NCBI RefSeq assembly: GCF_030812915.1
Contig: NZ_JAUSTQ010000002.1
Location: forward strand, 1-64,000
Reading direction: 5' to 3'
Length of the DNA: 64,000 nucleotides
Source of the DNA: Alkalibacillus salilacus
Lineage (GTDB): Bacteria > Bacillota > Bacilli > Bacillales > Alkalibacillaceae
Shown here: positions 46,071 through 55,340 of the stretch, in pieces
How positions within the stretch are numbered: the stretch's first letter is position 1
How the letters are laid out: each line of letters begins with the position of its first letter
Made by a program: the position numbers and the translations under genes
The notes under the pieces: model-generated
What the model was told of the DNA's origin: nothing
Databases searched by the model: none
What the model saw: only the letters and a program-made list of their open reading frames with translations

Positions 46071-46502
46071 TTAGGATTCAATTGTCACGGTTTGCATAAC
46101 GTCACCAGGGCGTACTCGGTCTACAACATCCAAACCATCTGTTACTTTACCAAATACAGTATGGCGTCCGTCAAGATGTGGCTGTTGATCGTGACAAATA
46201 AAAAATTGACTACCACCTGTATCTTTTCCAGCATGTGCCATAGATAAACTTCCACGTTCATGTTGATAAGGATTGTCTTCTGTTTCACATTTAATTGTGT
46301 AACCAGGACCACCTGTGCCTGTCCCATTCGGGCATCCACCCTGAATAACAAAACCTGGTATTACACGGTGAAATGTTAACCCATCATAAAAACCGTCTTT
46401 TGCCAATTTCACAAAATTATCGACTGTATTGGGGGCACCATCCGGATATAATTCAAATTGAATTTGTTCACCATTTTCGAACTGGATTTTACCTTGTTTC
46501 AT
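46071..46502 (-). CDS. ppiB: Peptidyl-prolyl cis-trans isomerase (cyclophilin)
   Basis: A 143-residue cytoplasmic cyclophilin that catalyses prolyl isomerisation in protein folding. The family signature [19 protein letters not shown] is at about 44-62, with SQFFICH and [10 protein letters not shown] further on. It is downstream of lysA by 20 bp, as in B. subtilis. Length is normal for the short bacterial form. Confidence 0.97.
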   Translation of the reverse strand: MKQGKIQFENGEQIQFELYPDGAPNTVDNFVKLAKDGFYDGLTFHRVIPGFVIQGGCPNGTGTGGPGYTIKCETEDNPYQHERGSLSMAHAGKDTGGSQFFICHDQQPHLDGRHTVFGKVTDGLDVVDRVRPGDVMQTVTIES

Positions 46503-46522
46503 ATTAATTCCTACCTTCTATT

Positions 46523-47800
46523 TTATTCATAAGTTAAGTCGAAACGTGTCAAATCTTGCACACTTTCTCTTTGAATCACTAATTGGTCCTTTCCATTTTC
46601 CACAAACACAACAGCAGCCTTAGGGAAGCGGTTATAATGACTAGCCATGGCATAACCATATGCTCCAGTAGAATAGACAGCTAATAAATCACCACTTTCC
46701 ACTTTAGGAAGAGTTAAGTCCCAAATAAGCATATCGCCAGTTTCACAACTTTGTCCAGCAATAGCCACGGTTTCTTCCAAGGCTTGGTCACGTTTATTTA
46801 AAATCGTAGCCTCATATTCAGCTCCATATAACGCTGGTCGTATATTATCCGTCATACCACCGTTAACCGAAACATACTTCCTTACATTCGGTATATCTTT
46901 AATTGCTCCAATTTCATAAATTGTCACGGCCGCTTCACCAACAATTGATCGACCAGGTTCAATCCAAATTTCTGGTATAGTTAATTGGTACTCTTCTGCC
47001 GCCTTTTTAACAGATTTCACTAAGGCGTGCACATATTCAGAAAGAGGTAACGGCTCATCATCTTTGGTATATTGGATGCCGAATCCTCCTCCTAAATTAA
47101 CAACTTCTGCTTCAAATTGATATCGTTCATACCACTCACTGAGTGCGCGAAATACTTTCTCTGTCGTCATCTCAAAACCTGTTGTTTCAAATATTTGAGA
47201 ACCAATGTGACTGTGGACACCTTGCAAGTGGATGGAATGATGTTCCATTAGATGAGTTAAAGCTTGTTCTGCCTGTCCACTAATTAGGTCAAACCCAAAC
47301 TTGGAATCCTCTTGTCCTGTTAGTATATATTCGTGAGTATGAGCCTCAATACCTGGCGTTATTCGAATAAGTGCATTAATGGTTTGTTGTTTTTCTTCTA
47401 ATATTTCTTCAAGTAAAGCGATCTCATAGAAATTATCAATTACAATACACCCTACTTGATAATCAACTGCCATTTCTAAAACTGTTCGACTTTTATTATT
47501 ACCGTGGACATGGACTTTTTCCATTGGATAATTTGCTTGAATAGCCGTATGAAGCTCTCCTTCAGAAACGACATCTAAACTCATTTGTTCTTGTTTAGCA
47601 ACTTGAAGCATCGCAATGGAAGAAAAAGCTTTGCTAGCATAAGCAACTTGATAATTTATATCATATTGTTTGAATGTTTCAACAAAAGAACGAGCATTAC
47701 GTCTTATGTGATCCACATCGTAGACAAACAATGGTGTTCCGTATTTTTCTGCAAGTTCAGTTAGTTTTTGATCTGTTATATTAAACGCTGATTGACTCAT
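46523..47800 (-). CDS. lysA: Diaminopimelate decarboxylase
   Basis: The last step of lysine synthesis, decarboxylation of meso-diaminopimelate. The 425-residue PLP enzyme of the alanine-racemase fold has the PLP lysine in VAYASKAFSS (about 48-57), the glycine-rich NLGGGFGIQ and the C-terminal GQSCETGDM/GAYGYAM active-site regions. It follows the spoVA cluster and precedes ppiB. No lysine riboswitch is visible in the 119-bp upstream gap. Confidence 0.96.
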   Translation of the reverse strand: MSQSAFNITDQKLTELAEKYGTPLFVYDVDHIRRNARSFVETFKQYDINYQVAYASKAFSSIAMLQVAKQEQMSLDVVSEGELHTAIQANYPMEKVHVHGNNKSRTVLEMAVDYQVGCIVIDNFYEIALLEEILEEKQQTINALIRITPGIEAHTHEYILTGQEDSKFGFDLISGQAEQALTHLMEHHSIHLQGVHSHIGSQIFETTGFEMTTEKVFRALSEWYERYQFEAEVVNLGGGFGIQYTKDDEPLPLSEYVHALVKSVKKAAEEYQLTIPEIWIEPGRSIVGEAAVTIYEIGAIKDIPNVRKYVSVNGGMTDNIRPALYGAEYEATILNKRDQALEETVAIAGQSCETGDMLIWDLTLPKVESGDLLAVYSTGAYGYAMASHYNRFPKAAVVFVENGKDQLVIQRESVQDLTRFDLTYE

Positions 47801-47886
47801 AATTTCACCTGTCCGTTTCTGATTGCAATACAGTTAACTTATCATATAGGAAGTGTGCAAGCAATTTTTTTACCTCTAAAAAATAT

Positions 47887-47928
47887 AAAACTTGAACCTA
47901 TGAAAAGTCAATCATAGGTTCAAGTTTT
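47887..47928 (-). terminator. Intrinsic terminator after spoVAF
   Basis: A perfect 17-bp stem (47887..47903 with 47912..47928) with A/T-rich ends; the right arm overlaps the last codons of spoVAF. It closes the spoVA operon. Confidence 0.93.
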
Positions 47929-49392
47929 GTTCGACTTTGTTCTTTTTTGATTTTGTGGATGAACGATACTTGGCCGTTGTTGTGCAAGCGGTACAGACAC
48001 TCGAAATAATATATGATACATTGCACCTGGATTAAATGGAATAAGTGGCCACAAATAAGGAGTATTCAAAGAAAAAGTTCGAGCTAATAGTAAGACATAC
48101 AATGTCGCTCCTAGAACAAGACCAATGACCCCCATCGATGCAGTTAAGATCACTAACGCAATCCTAGAAATTTTATTAGCCACAGACAATTCATAACTCG
48201 GAGTCGCATAACTTCCTATAGCTGCAATTGCTACATATAAAATAATTTCAGGCGTGAATAACCCAACATCTATTGCAATTTCACCAATCAATACCGCTGC
48301 AATCAAGCCTAATGCAGTTGAGACAGCTGTTGGTGTATGAATGGCTGCGATCCTCAAAAATTCCAAGCCAATATCAGCTAATAATGCTTGGATAACAATG
48401 GGAACATTCCCTTCTTCAGACGGTCCAATATAACCAAGGTTTTCAGGCAAACGTTCTGGTTCCATAACAAATAATAACCAAAGTGGTAATAAAAACAATG
48501 AAGCAAAAATCCCTAAAAACCTCACCCATCTTACAAAAGTACCCACAAATGGAACTTGGCGGTACTCTTCAGCATGCTGGACATGGTGAAACATGGTAGT
48601 AGGTGTAATCATAATAGTCGGAGATGTGTCCACCATGACAAGCACATGACCTTCAAATAAATGAGCTGAAGCAACATCTGGTCTTTCAGTATAGCGCACA
48701 AGTGGAAATGGGGTTTTCCCTTGTTTTAATATATATTCTTCGAGGGTTTTATCAGACATTGACATACCATCAACGTCAATTTTATCAATCTCACTTCTAA
48801 CTGTTTCAATTAAGTTCGGGTCAGCTATATCGTTAATATACATAAGAGCTACGTCCATTTGAGAACGCTCACCCACTTGTTGAATTTCCAAACGAAAATG
48901 TTCATCTCTAACACGACGGCGTGTTAAACCAGCATTTTCAATGATATTCTCTGTATAGCCATCACGCGACCCTCTAACAACTCGTTCTGTGTCTGGTTCT
49001 TCCGGTCCTCTTCCTGGATAGTTACGGACATCGACTACAAACGCTTGATCAAAACCATCTACAAATACCACCAGTAAGCCAGACATAACTTCAGTCATCG
49101 CATTATCATATGAATCCATTGACTCAAATTGATGATTGACAAGACGGTTTTTTACAATCTCTTCAACTTTATCTCGATTAGATTCAACATCATTTATTTC
49201 AACAATGTTTTCCAATATTCTCATCACGAATCGCGTATCCACTAGCCCGTTAACATAGTAAAAATCTACATCTCGGCCTAAAACTTTAATTGTTCGGTAA
49301 CCTATATCAAAGGAAACACCAATCCCCAATCTATCTTCCATTACTCGACGATTTTGTTTAATCGACCGTTTTATTTGATCTTCTTTCGACAC
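47920..49392 (-). CDS. spoVAF: Spore germination protein SpoVAF (GerA family)
   Basis: A 490-residue membrane protein homologous to the A subunits of germinant receptors. It has a large N-terminal hydrophilic part (about 1-280) and five or so membrane helices after FVRWVRFLGIF. It belongs to the spoVA operon, which supports dipicolinic acid movement in spores. The start is GTG. It follows spoVAE by 14 bp and ends in a strong terminator. Confidence 0.94.
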   Translation of the reverse strand: MSKEDQIKRSIKQNRRVMEDRLGIGVSFDIGYRTIKVLGRDVDFYYVNGLVDTRFVMRILENIVEINDVESNRDKVEEIVKNRLVNHQFESMDSYDNAMTEVMSGLLVVFVDGFDQAFVVDVRNYPGRGPEEPDTERVVRGSRDGYTENIIENAGLTRRRVRDEHFRLEIQQVGERSQMDVALMYINDIADPNLIETVRSEIDKIDVDGMSMSDKTLEEYILKQGKTPFPLVRYTERPDVASAHLFEGHVLVMVDTSPTIMITPTTMFHHVQHAEEYRQVPFVGTFVRWVRFLGIFASLFLLPLWLLFVMEPERLPENLGYIGPSEEGNVPIVIQALLADIGLEFLRIAAIHTPTAVSTALGLIAAVLIGEIAIDVGLFTPEIILYVAIAAIGSYATPSYELSVANKISRIALVILTASMGVIGLVLGATLYVLLLARTFSLNTPYLWPLIPFNPGAMYHILFRVSVPLAQQRPSIVHPQNQKRTKSNKT

Positions 49393-49406
49393 GGTTACTC
49401 ACACCT

Positions 49407-49763
49407 TTATCCTTTTGGTTTAAAAATGACGGCTACTATAAAACCGAATAAAATAGCAGATGCAATACCTGCAGACGTTAATTGAAAAATACCAATCGCA
49501 ATCCCTAAAAAGCCATGTTCTTCTGCTTGTGACATTGCGCCGTGCAATAAAGAATGGCCAAAACTCGTGATCGGTACTGTTGCGCCTGCACCAGCAAACT
49601 CAATTAATCGATCATATAATGAAAAACCATCTAATACAGCTCCTGAAACGACAAATAACGACATCACATGAGCTGGCGTTAATTTAAAAATATCTAATAG
49701 TAATTGACCAATAACACATATGGAACCACCGACAATAAACGCCCAAACAAAATCCATGATCAT
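49407..49763 (-). CDS. spoVAE: Spore membrane protein SpoVAE (SpoVAC-like)
   Basis: A 118-residue membrane protein similar to SpoVAC, with [21 protein letters not shown] and [14 protein letters not shown]. It corresponds to SpoVAEb of B. subtilis, part of the channel for calcium dipicolinate. Coupled to spoVAD by a 4-bp overlap. There is no second SpoVAE gene (spoVAEa) between it and spoVAF. Confidence 0.92.
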   Translation of the reverse strand: MIMDFVWAFIVGGSICVIGQLLLDIFKLTPAHVMSLFVVSGAVLDGFSLYDRLIEFAGAGATVPITSFGHSLLHGAMSQAEEHGFLGIAIGIFQLTSAGIASAILFGFIVAVIFKPKG

Positions 49764-50779
49764 ATTGCATCACTCCGTTTTAATACAACACCATGCGCAA
49801 TACAAGGAATTGATTCTTTCTGTTGCATCATAGTAGGATTGAGAAGTGCACCAGTTGCGACAACCAAAACTCGATTCAGGTTTCCACTGCGCAATTGCTG
49901 AATAACATGTCCATATGCTACAAGCGCTGAAGAGGCGCAGCCACTACCACCAGCGAAAATATTTTGATCCTGATGATAGATCATTAACCCGCAATCATCA
50001 TGAACCGTTTCAATATCTACACCAGATTGATACAGAATTTTTTTTAAAATAGGAGTCCCTACACTCGATAAATCACCTGTTAAAATTAAATCATAATCAT
50101 TTACTTCTCGATTAAAATCAGTTAGATGTTGAAGAATTGTATTAGCAGCAGCCGGTGCCATTGCCGACCCCATATCAAGTGGATCTTGAGCTCCGTAATC
50201 GATCACTTGACCAATTGTTGCTCCCTCCACTTGTATATGGCTCGTTTGTGATGACACTAACGCAGCCCCCGCCCCAGTTACTGTAGAAGTTGCTGTGTCA
50301 GGCTTTTGACCACCATATTCAGTGGGGTAACGAAATTGTCTTTCTGCAGTAGCATAATGACTTGATGTTGCTGCTAAAGCAAATTGATTATCTTGACTAT
50401 TAATCAGTGAACCAGCTATCGCCAAGCTTTCCATCGACGTTGAACAGGCCCCAAACACACAAAGCATTGAACTGGAGTAGTCCCTGGCAACATAATTACT
50501 CGTAACATTTTGATTAAGCAGATCACCACTCACAATTAAATCTAACGCATCTTCCCGAATTCCTGATTTTTCCATACACAAATTTGTTGCTTTGCTTAAT
50601 AAATTCTGTTCTGCTTGCTCCCACGTTTTTCCATCACAATGAAGTTTTTCATACGAATAATCAAATGTTGACCCTAATGGCCCCTGCTTTTCTTTAGGCC
50701 CTGAAACCGTTGCTGTGTCAATTATATAAACACCATTTTGAAACAACCACGATTGCTTCCCTTGTTTCATTTTACTCAC
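49760..50779 (-). CDS. spoVAD: Spore DPA-binding protein SpoVAD
   Basis: A 339-residue thiolase-fold protein that binds dipicolinic acid. Family segments [12 protein letters not shown] near 110-121, [16 protein letters not shown] and the C-terminal [26 protein letters not shown] are present. The start is GTG, with an ATG three codons later; AGGAAG lies upstream. It is between spoVAC and spoVAE in the usual order. Confidence 0.95.
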   Translation of the reverse strand: MSKMKQGKQSWLFQNGVYIIDTATVSGPKEKQGPLGSTFDYSYEKLHCDGKTWEQAEQNLLSKATNLCMEKSGIREDALDLIVSGDLLNQNVTSNYVARDYSSSMLCVFGACSTSMESLAIAGSLINSQDNQFALAATSSHYATAERQFRYPTEYGGQKPDTATSTVTGAGAALVSSQTSHIQVEGATIGQVIDYGAQDPLDMGSAMAPAAANTILQHLTDFNREVNDYDLILTGDLSSVGTPILKKILYQSGVDIETVHDDCGLMIYHQDQNIFAGGSGCASSALVAYGHVIQQLRSGNLNRVLVVATGALLNPTMMQQKESIPCIAHGVVLKRSDAI

Positions 50780-50780
50780 C

Positions 50781-51233
50781 TTAACTTCCTAGTATTGTCT
50801 GCGCAGTAAATCGAATTAAGCCAACTACATAGGCAGCTACAGTACCAAACACAATCACTGAACCAGCTAGCTTGAACATATTTGTAGCTACGCCTAAAAC
50901 TAACCCTTCACTTTTGTGTTCCAATGCTGCACTAGCTATTGAATTCGCAAAACCTGTAACAGGTACAGCTGAACCAGCACCTGCAAATTGGCCCAGTTTG
51001 TCATATACACCAAAACCCGTTAGGATGGCTGCGATCAGAATTAATGTCGTAATGGTCGGATTCCCAGCTTCTTTTGCAGTGAACCCAAACATTTCCATGT
51101 ACAACACCGTTAATCCTTGACCAACAACACAAATCAGACCACCAACTACGAAAGCTTTAATACAATTTTGAATTAAATTTGGCTTCGGTTGATACGGTTT
51201 AATCGATTGTTGGTAGTTATCTTTTGTAATCAT
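50781..51233 (-). CDS. spoVAC: Spore membrane channel protein SpoVAC
   Basis: A 150-residue membrane protein with four helices; it is a mechanosensitive-like channel for calcium dipicolinate release during germination. It contains the GxxxAGAGSAVPVTGFANSIASAALEHKSEGLVLG stretch (about 85-120), typical of the family. It is 15 bp after spoVAB and 1 bp before spoVAD. Confidence 0.95.
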   Translation of the reverse strand: MITKDNYQQSIKPYQPKPNLIQNCIKAFVVGGLICVVGQGLTVLYMEMFGFTAKEAGNPTITTLILIAAILTGFGVYDKLGQFAGAGSAVPVTGFANSIASAALEHKSEGLVLGVATNMFKLAGSVIVFGTVAAYVVGLIRFTAQTILGS

Positions 51234-51248
51234 AAGTTAATTGACCTC

Positions 51249-51668
51249 CTACCGCGTAAAAATAATCCATTGAAACAGTGAGCCTACAATTTTCCCAAGA
51301 ACTAATGCTATTAATAAATAAGGTATATAATCATGAACATGCATCCTTCTTGCCAAAATAGGAAACACGTTTAATACTTCTGTCAGACCTGCAGCTAACA
51401 TTCCGATAAATATGCCATGTAATAAGCCCCAATAAGCTTCAAATATTGGATGCGTCACAAACTCCATCTCACCAAATGACAAATAGATCCCTACCATCGC
51501 GCCTAAAACAACCGCCCATTCAAAATGCCTTATGAATTCCCGTGCTTTCGATAACTGAACTAATCTTGGAATGACACCTAAGACTGTTAAGAATGCCACA
51601 AACCCTGAGCCAACCGCTAATCCAGCTGATAAACCAACAATAATTTCAATAAGATAACTAATGATCAT
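51249..51668 (-). CDS. spoVAB: Spore membrane protein SpoVAB
   Basis: A membrane protein of about 139 residues with four hydrophobic helices; GLSAGLAVGSGFVAFLTVLGVIPRL is the recognisable family segment. The first ATG of the frame at 51722 would add 18 residues overlapping spoVAA by 65 bases. The start at 51668 (or GTG at 51671) overlaps the last codons of spoVAA only slightly and gives the usual family length of about 141, so it is preferred. The ribosome site is weak, suggesting coupling. Confidence 0.85.
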   Translation of the reverse strand: MIISYLIEIIVGLSAGLAVGSGFVAFLTVLGVIPRLVQLSKAREFIRHFEWAVVLGAMVGIYLSFGEMEFVTHPIFEAYWGLLHGIFIGMLAAGLTEVLNVFPILARRMHVHDYIPYLLIALVLGKIVGSLFQWIIFTR

Positions 51669-52269
51669 CACGATCCAACTCATTTTCATTGAACGTGACA
51701 TATTCATATAAATTCTGATCATAATTAAACATTTCTACTTCAAGCGGACTTGGCTCTTCATTGAATTTCTTCTTAAGAAAGTGATTAAAGAAAAGAATCA
51801 TTCCTATTCCTAAGCCGAAAGAATAAGGAATTTGCAACCATAAAACACTCCGATCAAGATCGTAAGCAATCATCTCATGTAATTGATCTTGAACAGCTGG
51901 CATGCTTACATCAAAATGAAAGTTCATAACTGCCATAGCAGCCCCAATAAACAATAAAGTCCATACAAAGAAGACATATAACGGATAAAGCTTAGGCTGA
52001 CGTTTTTCTATAGCCAAAATGGTTTGTGTAGGACCAACTGTTTCAATATCTACCTCTGGATAAAGCTGTTTTAGTTTTTGAATGACATGGTATACATCAA
52101 TGACCTTATACGTTAAATCAGATTCTTTAACTTCGTATATAAATAGGGTTAGAACTTTTTCACGTAGTGCCTCTTTACAACATACCCACGCAAGATCACC
52201 CAAACGAATGTGGTGACCTTTTCGCACGGAGATTTTTTGTTTTAGACGAACGTACACCACATCTGACAT
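51658..52269 (-). CDS. spoVAA: Spore protein SpoVAA
   Basis: The first gene of the spoVA operon, encoding a 203-residue protein with a soluble N-terminal domain (about 1-100) and two membrane helices (about 112-132 and 165-183). Length matches B. subtilis SpoVAA (206). A sigma-G/sigma-F-like promoter is visible upstream. It is separated from sigF by a terminator. Confidence 0.92.
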   Translation of the reverse strand: MSDVVYVRLKQKISVRKGHHIRLGDLAWVCCKEALREKVLTLFIYEVKESDLTYKVIDVYHVIQKLKQLYPEVDIETVGPTQTILAIEKRQPKLYPLYVFFVWTLLFIGAAMAVMNFHFDVSMPAVQDQLHEMIAYDLDRSVLWLQIPYSFGLGIGMILFFNHFLKKKFNEEPSPLEVEMFNYDQNLYEYVTFNENELDRDDH

Positions 52270-52300
52270 ATTAAATCCTTCCTTAATTGATTTTCAGTTA

Positions 52301-52329
52301 TATTATGTCCGATTCCATTTAAAGCATGT
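52301..52329 (-). promoter_or_regulatory. Forespore (sigma-G/F type) promoter of spoVA
   Basis: On the minus strand CATAATA (52307..52301) matches the CATNHTA -10 of sigma-G and sigma-F; ACATG (52329..52325) matches the GHATR -35 at four of five positions, with 17 bp between. It lies 32 bp upstream of spoVAA and agrees with the known forespore expression of spoVA. Confidence 0.5.
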
Positions 52330-52352
52330 ATTAACAATCCTTATAAATAACA

Positions 52353-52385
52353 AAAAGCGATTTCGCATTTTACGAAATCGCTTTT
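52353..52385 (-). terminator. Intrinsic terminator after sigF
   Basis: A perfect 13-bp stem (52353..52365 with 52373..52385) with A/T ends, between sigF and spoVAA. Confidence 0.92.
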
Positions 52386-52393
52386 GTCATCAA

Positions 52394-53155
52394 CTATGAA
52401 TTTAGCCAATCTTCGAGTTTAGCTAAAATACTTTTTTCTAACCTTGAAACTTGAACTTGTGATATTTGCAGTCTTTTTGCGACATCTGCTTGTGTTTGAT
52501 CTTTATAATAACGCATGTAAATAATTAATTGCTCTCGTTGATCGAGTTGTTCAATTGCTTCTCTTAGCGCAATGTGATCAAACCAATTAGAATCTTGATC
52601 AGCAATTTGATCCATCAAAGTTATCGGGTCACCTTCATTCTCATAAACGGTTTCATGAATTGAATGAGTCCCTTGATTAGCTTCAATCGCCAAAACAAGA
52701 TCTTCTTGTGGGATTTCTAAAGCCTCACTTAATTCCTTCATTGAAGGTGAACGATTAAATTGCTTTGTTAATTCTTCGGTTTTTGCTCGAATTTTATGGT
52801 TTAACTCTTTTAACGATCGACTGACTTTAATTGTACCATCGTCTCTAATAAACCTTTGAATTTCACCGATAATCATAGGAACTGCATACGTAGAAAAACG
52901 AACTTCATAACTTATATCAAATTTATCAATCGATTTAATTAAACCGACACATCCTATTTGAAATAAATCATCTGCTTCATAACCCCTGTTAATAAAGCGC
53001 TGAACAACGGACCAAACCAGTCGAGTATTACGTTCAATAATCTTATCACGAGCTTTTGTATCTCCTTGCTGACTTTTTTGGATTAACGATATCAGTTCTT
53101 CATGAGACAGTGCCTGTGATTCTTGTACTTGAGTATTTTCTCTCATACACATCAC
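52394..53155 (-). CDS. sigF: Forespore sigma factor SigF
   Basis: An RNA polymerase sigma-F subunit of up to 253 residues, active in the early forespore and held by SpoIIAB. It contains region 2 (DLFQIGCVGLIKSIDKFD, RFSTYAVPMIIGEIQRF), region 3 and region 4 HTH (DQTQADVAKRLQISQVQVSRLEKSIL). The frame opens GTG-ATG-TGT-ATG overlapping the spoIIAB stop; the exact start is undecided but must be one of these and is translationally coupled. The operon order spoIIAA-spoIIAB-sigF is normal. Confidence 0.96.
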   Translation of the reverse strand: MMCMRENTQVQESQALSHEELISLIQKSQQGDTKARDKIIERNTRLVWSVVQRFINRGYEADDLFQIGCVGLIKSIDKFDISYEVRFSTYAVPMIIGEIQRFIRDDGTIKVSRSLKELNHKIRAKTEELTKQFNRSPSMKELSEALEIPQEDLVLAIEANQGTHSIHETVYENEGDPITLMDQIADQDSNWFDHIALREAIEQLDQREQLIIYMRYYKDQTQADVAKRLQISQVQVSRLEKSILAKLEDWLNS

Positions 53156-53592
53156 TTCGCAATTGGCCGATGATCATGATTAAACCGTTTAACCAATGTT
53201 ACTGTTGTACCTGTTTCAGAAGAATGAACATCAAGTTGATCCATAAAATTCTCCATAATAGTAAAGCCCATACCCGAACGTTCTAATTCTGGTTTTGATG
53301 TATACATGGGTTCCATCGCTTCGTGAACATCATCAATTCCACGACCAAAATCTTGAACCCAAATAGTCACTTCATCATCTTCAATTGAACACGCTAATAT
53401 AACGACTCCTTCTTCATTTGCTTCATAGCCATGGATTATGGCGTTCGTTACAGCTTCAGATATAACCGTTTTAACTTCCGTTAATTCGTCTAAAGTCGGA
53501 TCAAGTTGTGAAATAAAAGAAGCAATGACAACACGGGCAAATGATTCGTTTTCACTTTTCGCTGCCATTTCTACTTTCATATGATTAGTCAT
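53152..53592 (-). CDS. spoIIAB: Anti-sigma F factor and SpoIIAA kinase SpoIIAB
   Basis: A 146-residue GHKL-type serine kinase that binds sigma-F and phosphorylates SpoIIAA. The ATP-binding N box [14 protein letters not shown] (about 46-59), G1 DFGRGI and G2 [13 protein letters not shown] (about 106-118) are present. It overlaps spoIIAA and sigF by 4 bp each. Confidence 0.97.
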   Translation of the reverse strand: MTNHMKVEMAAKSENESFARVVIASFISQLDPTLDELTEVKTVISEAVTNAIIHGYEANEEGVVILACSIEDDEVTIWVQDFGRGIDDVHEAMEPMYTSKPELERSGMGFTIMENFMDQLDVHSSETGTTVTLVKRFNHDHRPIAK

Positions 53593-53942
53593 GATGCCAC
53601 CCCCAATCGAGATAAGGCATCAGCTTCATTTGCTTCAGTTTGCACAACCTTAAAAAGACCAGAGAGCTCAAACAATCGTTTAACAGAACGATTAATCGAA
53701 CACACCACCATTTCACCCTCTAAAGCTTTAACTTGTTTATAACGACCTAAAAACACACCTAATCCTGAAGAATCCATAAAGCTTAACTGTTCCAAATTCA
53801 CAATGACATGCTTTATGTCTCCTGTACTAAGGTAACTTTCCCAATCCGTTTTCAATGTTTCAGCTTCATGGTGATCTAGCTCTCCAACTAAACGAATTAA
53901 CAAAACATTTTCTTTTTGTTCAAAATAAGAAACAAGACCCAA
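53589..53942 (-). CDS. spoIIAA: Anti-anti-sigma factor SpoIIAA
   Basis: A STAS-domain antagonist of SpoIIAB. The phosphorylated serine lies in [10 protein letters not shown] (Ser about 57-58). The start is placed at a TTG at 53942, because AAAGGAGG lies nine bases upstream and the resulting 117 residues equal the B. subtilis protein in length. ATG starts further upstream (53966, 54017) give extensions with no family match and would cover the ribosome site. Unphosphorylated SpoIIAA frees sigma-F. Confidence 0.93.
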   Translation of the reverse strand: MGLVSYFEQKENVLLIRLVGELDHHEAETLKTDWESYLSTGDIKHVIVNLEQLSFMDSSGLGVFLGRYKQVKALEGEMVVCSINRSVKRLFELSGLFKVVQTEANEADALSRLGVAS

Positions 53943-53979
53943 TAGCTTTTCCTCCTTTTTCAACATGCTATTGAACCTT

Positions 53980-54005
53980 GTTCTTCTTTGATCATTCTTA
54001 TTCCT
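53980..54005 (-). promoter_or_regulatory. Possible sigma-H promoter of spoIIA
   Basis: On the minus strand AGGAAT (54005..54000) and GAAGAAC (53986..53980) lie about 13 bp apart, similar to the AGGAWWT and RGAAT sigma-H elements; the -10 is imperfect. It is the expected location for the sigma-H promoter of spoIIA. Confidence 0.3.
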
Positions 54006-54043
54006 TCTAAAAAACAAAACTAGTGTCCATTCGACGCAAAAAG

Positions 54044-55186
54044 CTAATCATTTAGTTGTTTCAACATACGTCCCCAAAGACTCCATACGGAAGATGGTTG
54101 TATCTCATCTCTTACTACAAGTGGTGTTTCGTTGATGATTTCACCGTCTTTCTTCACTGTAATCTGCCCTAACTCATCCCCTTTAGACACTGGCCACCTA
54201 GATTTTTTAAGCGAGACATCTGTTTCTATATCATCGGAAGTTTCACCTTTTTTTAATAGTAAAGTGACATCACGTTTTGGGGTGAGATGGATTGGATTTT
54301 GACTAGATTTCACGTGATCATATTCATAAACTGATTCTTCACTAGAATAAAGTGGGTCAACATGGTACTGACTGAATGCATAATCCAATAATGCCGTTGT
54401 ATCCGCATTACGTTTCTGTGGAGATTCTGCCCCCATCACGACTGAAATTAATCGCATATTTCCACGCTTGGCTGTTGCCGTCAAGCAATATTCAGCTTCA
54501 TCTGTGTAACCAGTTTTTAGCCCATCTAACCCCTGATAAAATTTGACAAGGCGATTCGTATTAACTAACCAAAATTCATCATCTGTTCCTTCACGTAAAT
54601 AATCTTCATATATCTTGGTATATTCCGTAATCATGTCGTATTCTAATAGCGCTCGTGCTATAACAGCCATATCATTAGCGGTACTATAATGATCCTCATC
54701 TGGTAAACCTGTCGTATTTTTAAATTGTGTATTTTCTAAACCTAAATCATCTACTTTTTTATTCATTTGATCAATAAAAGCTTGTTCTGTAACGGCCACC
54801 GCTTCAGCTAAAGCGACTGTAGCATCATTCGCCGAAGCTACAGCAACTGCTTTTAACAATTCTTCTACTTTCATTTCTTCAAAGGCTTCTAAATAAATTT
54901 GTGATCCACCCATTGATGCGGCATTCTCACTAATCTGAATGGTATCACTTAATTTTAATTCTCCTTCATTGATTGCTTCTACGATTAGTAACATCGACAT
55001 AAGTTTAGTCATACTAGCTGGCGGCAACCGTTTATCACCTTCTTCATCAAATAAAACTTCACCTGTATCTGCTTCCAGTAAAACAGCAGATTTTGCCGAT
55101 TTAACTAATGACTCCTTCTCGTTAGCAAATATAGTCGTTGGCATTAGTACACTGAATAATAATGTTATGATACATAGTTGACGCAT
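54044..55186 (-). CDS. dacF: D-alanyl-D-alanine carboxypeptidase DacF
   Basis: A 380-residue S11 carboxypeptidase that trims cortex or germ-cell-wall peptides in the forespore. It has a signal peptide (about 1-22), SMTK (SxxK, about 57-60), SAN (about 117) and KTG in [12 protein letters not shown] (about 222), and a C-terminal PBP5_C domain (about 280-370) that the dacB copy in this window lacks. It is upstream of spoIIAA, as in B. subtilis, where it is under sigma-F. Confidence 0.95.
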   Translation of the reverse strand: MRQLCIITLLFSVLMPTTIFANEKESLVKSAKSAVLLEADTGEVLFDEEGDKRLPPASMTKLMSMLLIVEAINEGELKLSDTIQISENAASMGGSQIYLEAFEEMKVEELLKAVAVASANDATVALAEAVAVTEQAFIDQMNKKVDDLGLENTQFKNTTGLPDEDHYSTANDMAVIARALLEYDMITEYTKIYEDYLREGTDDEFWLVNTNRLVKFYQGLDGLKTGYTDEAEYCLTATAKRGNMRLISVVMGAESPQKRNADTTALLDYAFSQYHVDPLYSSEESVYEYDHVKSSQNPIHLTPKRDVTLLLKKGETSDDIETDVSLKKSRWPVSKGDELGQITVKKDGEIINETPLVVRDEIQPSSVWSLWGRMLKQLND

Positions 55187-55282
55187 TATTCAATCCCTCC
55201 ATTTCTAATAGATATTTTTTCCAAAGAAACAGAAATTATGACAAATAAATTATAATTATAGAAAAGAGGAATTGATTGAAAT

Positions 55283-55329
55283 ACTAAAAAACCCAAGATG
55301 TCTCGTTTAGATACGAAACACCTTGGGTT
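55283..55329 (-). terminator. Intrinsic terminator after pdp
   Basis: Outer arms 55290..55297 and 55322..55329 (AACCCAAG/CTTGGGTT) enclose inner complementary bases; the minus-strand exit is TTTTTT. It ends the deoB-punA-pdp operon. Confidence 0.9.
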
Positions 55330-55340
55330 GGAGATCTTAT

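Noticed and set aside
47801-47919. Possible lysine riboswitch before lysA
   Set aside because: The gap is about 120 bp and mostly holds the spoVAF terminator; the conserved L-box sequences are not there.
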